Assembly (NCBI GenBank): GCA_016706365.1
Contig: JADJJU010000003.1
Span: forward strand, 186,001-250,000
Source: Saprospiraceae bacterium
Lineage (GTDB): Bacteria > Bacteroidota > Bacteroidia > Chitinophagales > Saprospiraceae
Reading direction: 5' to 3'
Length of the DNA: 64,000 nucleotides
Below are positions 28,726 to 37,112 of this stretch, one piece after another (position 1 is the stretch's first letter; the number at the start of each line of letters is the position of its first letter). Below the pieces are notes generated by a model that saw only the letters and a list, made by a program, of their open reading frames with translations, did not search any database and was not told the origin of the DNA. The position numbers were made by a program, and so were the translations under genes.

Positions 28726-28956
28726 GCTTGATAGAAGATTACAATAAGCTGATTATTTTACATTAAAGGTCTTGAAATTACCACTACAGAGATTTAGTGA
28801 TAATAAATCTGCCTCTACGATGATATAATAAATAATCCATGATCAGAATGGCAGTAGGTCATCTATAAACACATTGGTTCCAGGTAGTAAAAGAATTTTA
28901 ACGTAATAATTTCAAACCCATCAGGGAATACGTAGTATTAATATAAAAGAAATCTA

Positions 28957-30108
28957 ATGAAGCTTTCCTTCTCAATATTTTTTACTGTTTTTGCTTCTAT
29001 ATATTTTCTTAGTGGGCAGGATAATTCCAGAACCGGGGCTCAGTTTATGATGGATGGAATCATACAGCATCGAAAGGCAAAGGAAGCTTGTGAAATTCAG
29101 GATTTCATAAGTGCACATAAATGGTATGACGAGGCGCTAAGTACTTTTATAAATGCAAAAAAAGCCTTTGAAAAGGATAAAGCCGGAAAAGAAAAAGCAA
29201 AGGAGCAGATAGAATTAATACGCAAAGAAAAGGAGGCTTGCAGACCGGTTAACAAGAATTCAAATACACTCGAAATTGGAGCCAGATCATTAAATATTTC
29301 AGATTTGGTATTTCAAAAATCCACCGGAACCGGCGGAATTGTCGGCCATATTGCCAATTTGAGTGTGAGCAATTTTAGCGATAAGGAAATGGTCTTATGT
29401 TTTTCCAATAATAGTGCTTGTCCTGATAACGCTGTTCATGTTGGCATGATATATATAGCTAATGAAAAGTATCAGGATTATGTAATATTCGGACCATTGG
29501 ATTTTGTAATTCCTGCTCACAGCACTTTCATTATACCTGTGACAGGGGTTTGTGTACAACCTGATAAAGATCCGGTTCCTGAGGCAGTTCTATTTTCTAA
29601 ACCTGAAACCTGGATATTAGAAAGTGATCCTCAAATGCAATTCTCTTTAAAAGGTGTTCGGACACAAAACTCAGAATCAGGTCTTTATATAGCCAATGCA
29701 AAAGAAGTTTGGCCTCAAATACCTTTTTCAAATGCAGCCCCAATTATTGTAGAATCCGGGAAGAATGAATACCTGAGCTCAGCACTTATCTTCGATGCAA
29801 TTCAAAAAATTGATTCTACCATTCAGGAATTGGACCAAATTGGTACTTTACAAAAGAGTTTATTTGAAAGAAATTCATTGAGTACCAGCACCCTAATTAA
29901 GCTTTATAGCACATGGTATTATGTTGGTGTGCTCACAGGCAATCCATACACTTATGAAGATTTTGAAAAAGGTATTATGGTGCAGGTAGAATCAGGAATT
30001 CCGGTGGATAAGGAAACCAAAATGTCTATATCAGGTGAAACTCAAAAATTTTGGGAACAGGTAGTCATGACTATTCAAGCTTCCGGAGTGCTTCGTGACA
30101 AAACATAG
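28957..30108 (+). CDS. Secreted coil + Ig-like + helical protein of unknown function
   Basis: 383 residues, not recognised. A signal peptide (to about residue 20, FLSGQ) is followed by a lysine/glutamate-rich helical coil (about 30-100) of the form KEACEIQDFISAHKWYDEAL...KEKEACRP, a TPR-like or coiled module with cysteines at both ends. Then comes an Ig-like beta-sandwich (about 110-210, GIVGHIANLSVSNFSDKEM, ending PVTGVCVQPDKDPVP) and a helical C-terminal domain (about 265-380, ALIFDAIQKIDSTIQEL and YSTWYYVGVLTGNPYTYEDF). The last two domains are paralogous to those of the protein at 34864, and the coil to the N-terminus of the adhesin at 37113. It opens the surface island and is probably periplasmic or extracellular. 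Confidence 0.7.
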   Translation: MKLSFSIFFTVFASIYFLSGQDNSRTGAQFMMDGIIQHRKAKEACEIQDFISAHKWYDEALSTFINAKKAFEKDKAGKEKAKEQIELIRKEKEACRPVNKNSNTLEIGARSLNISDLVFQKSTGTGGIVGHIANLSVSNFSDKEMVLCFSNNSACPDNAVHVGMIYIANEKYQDYVIFGPLDFVIPAHSTFIIPVTGVCVQPDKDPVPEAVLFSKPETWILESDPQMQFSLKGVRTQNSESGLYIANAKEVWPQIPFSNAAPIIVESGKNEYLSSALIFDAIQKIDSTIQELDQIGTLQKSLFERNSLSTSTLIKLYSTWYYVGVLTGNPYTYEDFEKGIMVQVESGIPVDKETKMSISGETQKFWEQVVMTIQASGVLRDKT

Positions 30109-30264
30109 AACGCCGGTTTCAACCCTCCGCATATCAAGCAGTACTAGTCATAATGACATGCAGATGATACTGTAAAAGAGAAGTTTTAAGATAAAAATGA
30201 TTGGAAGGATAAAATAATTGGAACTGGATATAAAAGTAAAATGGATGATAAATAACAGATTATT

Positions 30265-33200
30265 ATGAAGATATACGTTTTATATATTTTAAATATTTTA
30301 ATAATCCTTCCATCCTTTTCCCAAGACAGGCATTTACCTTCTTATTCAAATACAGAGCAGATCCATAATATTTTCCCGGAGGAATCAATTCATCTAAAGA
30401 GGAAGGTATTCGAATCATTTGAAGCAGTGAATGAAAATCTAAAAAATCTCTCTCTTGAGACTTCATTCAATAAACCAATTGCTGACACTATTCCATGGCA
30501 CAAAATTGACCTGAGCTCTCCTCAGATGAAAAAGAAGTCAGCAAAGCGATTTCCGTGGTGGATAGTAGCTACTGCAGGCGGAGCAGCGGCAGTCACAACA
30601 GGTGTAATTTTGCTGCTAAAAGAAGACGAGCCAATAAATCCGGCATCTCCCATAGCAAGAAATGATCAATTTACAGTGCCTTGTAAAATGAACACTGCTA
30701 TTTCTCCTTTGACTAACGATAGTGGGGAAGGACTCAGAATAATTGCTGTCTCAGGTGCAGCAACAGGATTACTCTCCTTTACTGATCAGACTATTAGTAT
30801 ACTTGAGCCAACTCAACAAAATTTTTCTTTTACATATACCATAATTGACAATAATGGGGTACAGGCAAATGCTACAGTTACCATCATAATTGATTTTCCA
30901 CCAATCCAGCTACAAAATCAGAGCTTTCAGGGTAGTCCCGGGGATGTAATTACACATCAAATTTTTACCAATGCAGTATGTACAGCATGCGCAGTCACAA
31001 GTGTAAATGCAATGCCTCAGTCAAATTTTACCTGGACTACTACAGGCAGTTTCAATTTTGTAATACCTGATGTAACACAGCAACAAACTATTTTATTTAC
31101 ATTTCTCATTACAGATGGCTGTATGCAGACCGGGACAGCGCAAATTAGTGTGACAGTGAGACCTGACTGTGATATTGAGCCATCCTTTATTGTCGGTAAT
31201 GAAGAATGTGATTTTAATGATGGAAGTATACAAGTTGTCATTGACCCGATAACAAATTATAAATTTCAATGGAGTACTGGAATGAATACCTCATTGATTG
31301 ATGGCTTATCTGAGGGTAATTATACTGTAACGATTTCTCTTATTTCTAACCCATCATGTGCAGAAGTATTTGAAGTTGAAGTGCTTTCAGAGGTTCCTGC
31401 TATTATTATGATGGATGAGCGTTATCAAACTGTTGCCAATGTATTATTTACAGGAAATGTCCTGACCAATGATCAGGGGTCCTCATTAAGCATTACAAAT
31501 TTTGAAGACCTGGATGTGTTAGAATTTGCAATTCAGGCTGATGGATCATTTAGATTTCGGGCTCCTGCAAATGGAGAGGATCAATACACTTCTATCTACA
31601 CAGTCACAGATATTTGTGGAAACACTTCAACTGCAACAGTGATTTTTGATGTGGCGAAATTGCCATGTGAATTTACAGCTATCATCACTACTTCCCCGGC
31701 TGCTTGTGGAAAAACAAATGGTTCTGCCTCTGTATCAATAAGTCCCGGTGGACAACCATACAGTATTGTGTGGCCCAATGGAACCACCGGCCCCTCTGCG
31801 TCAGGCTTTGCTCCGGGTTCATACAATCTTGTGATTACAAATACTGCGGATAACTGTGTCCTGAATTTTAATTTTATCATCACGGAGAATCCGGCACCCA
31901 ATTACATTCAGATTATCGAAACTTCACCTGCAACATGTATTGGTGGAGGACAAGTCGACCTCGTATTGAATGATCCAATGGGATCAACAATGCAATTAAC
32001 TGTTACCAGAGGAAATCTGCCATTTCTGTCTTTGACTGTTACTTCAGGACCCATTAATCTGGGCGAATTAGCTAATTTCTTACCTGGAAACTACCGGATT
32101 TTTGTCAATTGTCAGAGTTGTCCGGAAAGATGTGCACAATTTATAGATATCACCATATCTCAAGTCTCATTATTACTCGAAATCAATGACGATGTTGCTA
32201 ATATTCAATCAAATGAAGTATGGAATGGTGATGTATTAACAAATGATATTGGAACTGGAATGAATGTAGTTGGATTTACCCAACCTGCAGCAGGAGCAGC
32301 ATTCATAGATTCAGATGGATCCGCCACTTATACAGCTCCTGCTGACTTTTCAGGTACTGTTACCTTCAATTATACAGTAAGAGACACCTGTGGTCTGGAG
32401 AAAAGTGCTACAGTAACAATTAATATTGAAGCAGTTCCATGTGATTTTACAGTACAATTTTCTAATATTTCTGCAGACTGTGGAATGATGAATGGAAGTT
32501 CTACAATTATCCTTACTCCTCCGGGAAATTCCTATGAAGTTATCTGGTCTAATGGTGCTCAGGGTATAAGCAATTCTATGTTGCTGGCAGGAAATTACAC
32601 AGTAACAATTTCTCTTCCGATTGCCGGATGTTCACAAATGTTCTCAACCATCATTCCCGAACTTCCTCCTTCGGACTTAATTCAGCAAATCAGTACTAAT
32701 CCGGCTACTTGCCTGGGTGGAGGGTCTATGTCATTCACTATATTCAATCCAAAACCAATTGAAATTGTTGTCGAAATTTATCTGGACAACCAATATATTT
32801 TGTCAGCAACAATTCCTTCATCAGGTACTTATTCAGATGTAATAGATTCTCTCACAGCTGGTTTTTATTTGTTACAAGCACTGGAATCTGGTTCTCCGCG
32901 CCGCTGTGCTGATCCCGAAACTTTTGAAATAGAATTAATTGATCTTACGATTGATGTGATGAACGATAATCATACCATTGGATTTGGTTCAGCATGGAAT
33001 GGGAATGTTTTGCAAAATGATATTGGTACAGGACTACGGGTCAACGGATTTACTCAATCACCAAATGGGATTGTCCAGGTTTTATCGAATGGGAATGGCA
33101 CATTCATACCCAATCCGGGATTTTCAGGAATAGCAACATTTCAGTATTTTGTGTTAGACACATGCAATCAGGAAGGAATGGCAACTGTGACGATAAATGT

Positions 33201-33732
33201 ATTACCTAATGGTTCAGATTTAATGAAAGTGACCCTGGAAAGCTTTCAACAACCCCTGAATGTGGAAAATTCATCAGCTTTAAATCCTATTCCTGAAGGA
33301 ATTCCAATTCCAATTCTTATAGGTTCTCCTGCATTTCAAAATGGCTTCAGATTTAGCATGTATGTGAAACAATGGGTTTTCCGAACTGAAATAAGTTATG
33401 GAGAATCAAAAGCATCAAATGCTCAAAATCAGATGCTATATCAGAATAATTTCCTGACCAGGATAGGAGTGGGCTGGTTTCATGATTTCAATGGTAATAG
33501 AATCATTGCTGAATCTGGTCTTGTAGGAATTGCCCTGAAGTCTGTTTCTTCAAACATTATGAGCACATTCAAGTCCCGACAGACTTTACGGGCACTATAT
33601 TTCAAATCAGAATATCAAATCAAACTGAACTCAGGCTATTGCATCTTTTGGGAGCCACAAATATTATATTTCCCGGCCAAAGGTCAATTAACCGGCATGC
33701 TTTCTACAGGCTTCAAATTTATTTTTGAATGA
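30265..33732 (+). CDS. Large repeat adhesin, copy 1 (Ig/cadherin-like and SprB-like repeats, beta-rich C-terminus)
   Basis: 1155 residues. A signal peptide (to about residue 20) and a short linker (DTIPWHKIDLSSPQMKKK) precede a hydrophobic helix at about 95-118 (FPWWIVATAGGAAAVTTGVI) and an acidic stretch. Four Ig/cadherin-like units of the NVLTNDIGTG type (near 130, 385, 640 and 895) alternate with SprB-like units (CDFTV...DCGMMNGSS...GNYTVTIS) and third units with PATCxGGG. The last about 150 residues are beta-rich, end FKFIFE and look like a small outer-membrane barrel. No T9SS tail is present. It should be a surface adhesin or filament protein. It has a near paralogue 6.8 kb downstream and is followed by a lipoprotein gene. 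Confidence 0.8.
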   Translation: MKIYVLYILNILIILPSFSQDRHLPSYSNTEQIHNIFPEESIHLKRKVFESFEAVNENLKNLSLETSFNKPIADTIPWHKIDLSSPQMKKKSAKRFPWWIVATAGGAAAVTTGVILLLKEDEPINPASPIARNDQFTVPCKMNTAISPLTNDSGEGLRIIAVSGAATGLLSFTDQTISILEPTQQNFSFTYTIIDNNGVQANATVTIIIDFPPIQLQNQSFQGSPGDVITHQIFTNAVCTACAVTSVNAMPQSNFTWTTTGSFNFVIPDVTQQQTILFTFLITDGCMQTGTAQISVTVRPDCDIEPSFIVGNEECDFNDGSIQVVIDPITNYKFQWSTGMNTSLIDGLSEGNYTVTISLISNPSCAEVFEVEVLSEVPAIIMMDERYQTVANVLFTGNVLTNDQGSSLSITNFEDLDVLEFAIQADGSFRFRAPANGEDQYTSIYTVTDICGNTSTATVIFDVAKLPCEFTAIITTSPAACGKTNGSASVSISPGGQPYSIVWPNGTTGPSASGFAPGSYNLVITNTADNCVLNFNFIITENPAPNYIQIIETSPATCIGGGQVDLVLNDPMGSTMQLTVTRGNLPFLSLTVTSGPINLGELANFLPGNYRIFVNCQSCPERCAQFIDITISQVSLLLEINDDVANIQSNEVWNGDVLTNDIGTGMNVVGFTQPAAGAAFIDSDGSATYTAPADFSGTVTFNYTVRDTCGLEKSATVTINIEAVPCDFTVQFSNISADCGMMNGSSTIILTPPGNSYEVIWSNGAQGISNSMLLAGNYTVTISLPIAGCSQMFSTIIPELPPSDLIQQISTNPATCLGGGSMSFTIFNPKPIEIVVEIYLDNQYILSATIPSSGTYSDVIDSLTAGFYLLQALESGSPRRCADPETFEIELIDLTIDVMNDNHTIGFGSAWNGNVLQNDIGTGLRVNGFTQSPNGIVQVLSNGNGTFIPNPGFSGIATFQYFVLDTCNQEGMATVTINVLPNGSDLMKVTLESFQQPLNVENSSALNPIPEGIPIPILIGSPAFQNGFRFSMYVKQWVFRTEISYGESKASNAQNQMLYQNNFLTRIGVGWFHDFNGNRIIAESGLVGIALKSVSSNIMSTFKSRQTLRALYFKSEYQIKLNSGYCIFWEPQILYFPAKGQLTGMLSTGFKFIFE

Positions 33733-33779
33733 GGAAAAATTAATTATCTTAGAGTGTATTTTTATAAAATATAAACTTT

Positions 33780-34355
33780 ATGCAATCTAATTTCCCTTTT
33801 TATTGGTATATAATCATTATATTTTTACTCTTAACTGCCTGTCAAAGAGAGGAAATGAATGATCCGGATGATACCAATAACCCGGTTGCACCCTTAAGCC
33901 AGCCTGGAAAAAATGAAGTTGGATTTAAATTCAACGGCGATCAGTGGATTCCAAGGATAGGAGGATCCAGTGTGGAGTCCAAAGAATTTGTCATGGACAC
34001 ATTAACTAATACTTTCTACGTAATGGCTTATTATGATGCCAATGATTCTCCGGAGCAAATAGACTTTAGTCTTACTTTGCGTTGGAAGCCACTATCAAAA
34101 TTAGGAGATCCCGGAAGTCTGGACAGAGCACAATTTGAAAACATGACAATTGCTTTTGACCATACAGTCACTAATAACTGCAGTGCATACAGAAATATCA
34201 AAAGCTATGAAGTTGAAGTCATCGATTGCAATTACACTTCCCGCAGAATAGTCGGCAATTACGAAATAGAAGTTGAAAATGAATGTGGAGATAAAATTGA
34301 AATCACCCAGGATTTTTCAATGGTCAGTTTAGATATTCCAATAATTAGGAGCTGA
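33780..34355 (+). CDS. Island lipoprotein, copy 1
   Basis: 191 residues with a lipoprotein signal peptide (FYWYIIIIFLLLTAC; the cysteine of the lipobox LLTAC is near residue 21), an acidic proline/asparagine-rich linker and a beta-sandwich domain (EVGFKFNGDQWIPRIGG... IDFSLTLRWK... VGNYEIEVENECGDKIEI). The family is unknown. It begins 47 bases after the adhesin stop and the same short spacer occurs after adhesin copy 2, so adhesin and lipoprotein form one unit. It may anchor or chaperone the adhesin at the outer membrane, which is inference from linkage. Confidence 0.75.
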   Translation: MQSNFPFYWYIIIIFLLLTACQREEMNDPDDTNNPVAPLSQPGKNEVGFKFNGDQWIPRIGGSSVESKEFVMDTLTNTFYVMAYYDANDSPEQIDFSLTLRWKPLSKLGDPGSLDRAQFENMTIAFDHTVTNNCSAYRNIKSYEVEVIDCNYTSRRIVGNYEIEVENECGDKIEITQDFSMVSLDIPIIRS

Positions 34356-34809
34356 CTTTTCAATCAAGAATTCTTCTGTTAAGTAATTTCAGGGAACCAG
34401 TCAACAAAGCGGTGATTCGATCGAAATATACTCGAAAACACCTGATCAATTGAAGCAAAATTTCAGTTTTTTCTCAATATTAATCTTAACTATTAGTAAA
34501 TGAATTGTTTACATATATTAAAATATCTGTAAACATAAATAGATTATTTTATGTAAATTTAATACCGGATAGCAAGCCATCAGGATTACGAAATTTTAAC
34601 AGGATAAGCTAGAACATAAGGGTTCAATCACCAAAAACGACCCTAATGAAGATAATTTTTTTTAATAATGTATTGGAATTTGTGACAATAGAAAGGCCAG
34701 TTCTTTCCTCTAATTTGAATCCTTTAAGGCACAAAAAGAGCACTAAAAAAATCAGGCCACTCAAGGCCCGCAAAAGGCTTTGCTTGAATTATACAGGATT
34801 TTTTTATAA
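34356..34809. other. Long intergenic region with an inverted repeat
   Basis: A 454-base AT-rich gap. TGTTTACA at 34506-34513 and TGTAAACA at 34528-34535 form a perfect 8-bp inverted repeat with a 14-base spacer, about 330 bases upstream of the ATG at 34864. It could be a dyad operator or a weak hairpin; no U-tract follows. Nothing else recognisable was seen. Confidence 0.4.
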
Positions 34810-34863
34810 ATGATTTTCAATCATTTCCACTACTCTCTTCTTACTTCATTAATTACTAAAGGT

Positions 34864-37050
34864 ATGGCTATAGCACCTACTCCTTCTTCCCGATGCAGAT
34901 TTTACATTTGTATGATCTTCACCTTGTTAAGCTTAAATTCCATACTTGGTCAAATCCGACCCTGGATGCCGGATACATGGCCGGCTGAACTGGTGTTGAC
35001 AGCAAAAGGAACTGGAAGAACAACAGGAAATATCGCGAATATTACAGTTATAAATCCAACAAATGAAGATTTAATTCTTGAATTTCCGACTTTATATATC
35101 CCTTCGTCCGGACAGTATCAACCCTATGTAATACCGTTTCCTAATCAAGTTTCGGTTTCTGCCGGCCAAACTGTCAATGTTCCAATTGAAGGCTATTGCG
35201 TTGACATTCATAAAGCGCCGGTTCCCGCTGGTGAACTTATGCCCCCCATTTCAACCTGGATAGGAAAGGATCCTGACTTGTTTACTAACACCGGGATTGA
35301 TCCGGGCAAATTAATGGAATATTGGGGGGTAGATAAGCCCGATAAACCTGGAAACCCTCCGGGACATTCTGTTATTGAGTTCTTTCCTGTGGATACATCA
35401 GAACATAATCCTGTTGTCAGCAATCACATCCCACCTGAGATGGTATCCGAAGATAGTCTTCCATCAAATTTAATTATTCAACAAACTGTGTGGTGGCATA
35501 CATTTTCAACAGGATCAGACACGGAAATACCGTCCAATACGGATAATTCTGATGATAATCCTTTGCTCACTGAAGATTTAAGTAATTCAGCAAATTTTGA
35601 TATTACTACAACTGAAACCATTAATGACAAGGATAGTACAGAGCAAACCAATATTCAGCAAACATATTGGGGATACTCAATTCATATTCCAAAAGACAGT
35701 GCGATGATTAATGCACCTTTGTTATTTGATGCAATAGATAAGATCATCCGTACTACCGACAGTTTAAAAACTAATGGTTTAATTAATACGCCTTTTAGTG
35801 GGAATTCTGAAAGGGAAAGAGAGGCAGTCATTCAGCAAACATTTTGGAGTTACTCTGCAGCGCTCCATGATGAACCCTACACCAAGGAAGATTTCAGCGA
35901 AAAACTTGTCGAACAATTTGAAGAAGCCAGTGGACAATCTGTTTCTACAGCCCCGGCACAGGTACAGGAACAACTTAATCAAGGAGTGGATGATTTTTGG
36001 AACACATTTCAGTTGGTTGGTGCAGAAGCCAAGGTATTGCAGCAACCGCCAACGGACTCGGATCTGCCAGTTCTACCAGGTAAAAAGGATATGGAAGATG
36101 CTTTTGGTAAAAGTATTGGGGATATAAAAGCTCATAAAGAACCGGCAGGCAAAACAGCTTCAGAAACAGTTGGAGCAGAAGCTTTTGAACCAGGCAATTC
36201 TGTATCAAAGTCAGGATCTCCGCCATCTAAAGATCTTGCAGGACATGAAACTGCTCATACAAAACAAGATCATAAAGAGGCGATAGACGGGAATAAAAGG
36301 ATAACAGTTGATTCTACTGCTAAGAAAACTGCATTAGAGATGGGAGTTACTGATCCGAAAAATGTTGTTGAACAAAAAGTACCAGAACCAAGCGACACAA
36401 AACATGAACTAAAAGTCGCATCAGATACTTCTGTAAGACCCACACCTGTCGCTGGTAACGAAGTACAGAATACTGACACGGATCCGCCTCAACCTCCACC
36501 TGCTGAACCAGCGGCTCCGGAAAATACAAATTGTATTTGTGACAGCTTAAAATTCAAAATTAAACTGGATAGAGTAGTGGCTCCGGTAGGCGGGGAAAAA
36601 ACAACTGAAAAGGATCATGAATCCACTGTTCCGTATAGATTTCCTCAGACTGAAGAAATCCCAAATTCAGAAATTTCCATCACATTATCAGAAGACCTGA
36701 AAGCAAATGAACACTTTGAAGTTACATTTTCAGACATAAATTTCTACTGCCATTGTGTTAACAGTGCAGCCGGGAATGTTCCCTGTCAATTTTATAAAAG
36801 AGCCAGTGGAAAAGGTCAAAAGGCAGCTTTAGGTGCTAGAGTTGACAAAGAAACTAAGGATAAAATTAATGTTGAAAAAGTTGAAGAACTGAAATCTGAT
36901 GTTGAAGGCCAATATAAATTCAAGATTATACCTGTGAAGGATCGAAAACAGGATGCCGGGTTCTGTGAGCTGCTGTTTGAAGTATATGGTGCTTGTTACT
37001 CAAAGGATTGTGTCATTGAGGGTCAAAGTTCTACTGATTGCAAAGGTTAA
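34864..37050 (+). CDS. Secreted Ig-like + helical protein with three IQQTxW motifs and a proline-rich tail
   Basis: About 728 residues from the ATG at 34864, which is preceded by AAAGG and followed by a signal peptide (CMIFTLLSLNSILGQ); an upstream ATG at 34810 adds 18 residues. An Ig-like domain (about residues 40-110) includes NIANITVINPTNED and ends PIEGYCVDIHKAPVP. Three IQQT[VYF]W motifs follow (about residues 207, 266, 323), the last in the helical domain YSAALHDEPYTKEDF shared with the protein at 28957. A low-complexity P/E/K/D-rich region (about 400-560) and a C-terminal beta domain with several cysteines (CHCVNSAAGNVPCQF) end the chain. The role is unknown. It lies between the two adhesin copies. 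Confidence 0.7.
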   Translation: MAIAPTPSSRCRFYICMIFTLLSLNSILGQIRPWMPDTWPAELVLTAKGTGRTTGNIANITVINPTNEDLILEFPTLYIPSSGQYQPYVIPFPNQVSVSAGQTVNVPIEGYCVDIHKAPVPAGELMPPISTWIGKDPDLFTNTGIDPGKLMEYWGVDKPDKPGNPPGHSVIEFFPVDTSEHNPVVSNHIPPEMVSEDSLPSNLIIQQTVWWHTFSTGSDTEIPSNTDNSDDNPLLTEDLSNSANFDITTTETINDKDSTEQTNIQQTYWGYSIHIPKDSAMINAPLLFDAIDKIIRTTDSLKTNGLINTPFSGNSEREREAVIQQTFWSYSAALHDEPYTKEDFSEKLVEQFEEASGQSVSTAPAQVQEQLNQGVDDFWNTFQLVGAEAKVLQQPPTDSDLPVLPGKKDMEDAFGKSIGDIKAHKEPAGKTASETVGAEAFEPGNSVSKSGSPPSKDLAGHETAHTKQDHKEAIDGNKRITVDSTAKKTALEMGVTDPKNVVEQKVPEPSDTKHELKVASDTSVRPTPVAGNEVQNTDTDPPQPPPAEPAAPENTNCICDSLKFKIKLDRVVAPVGGEKTTEKDHESTVPYRFPQTEEIPNSEISITLSEDLKANEHFEVTFSDINFYCHCVNSAAGNVPCQFYKRASGKGQKAALGARVDKETKDKINVEKVEELKSDVEGQYKFKIIPVKDRKQDAGFCELLFEVYGACYSKDCVIEGQSSTDCKG

Positions 37051-37112
37051 TTAAAATAAAAATTTCAAATCCTGAGTAAATGACCAGGCATTCTTACATA
37101 AAAGCATTCATT

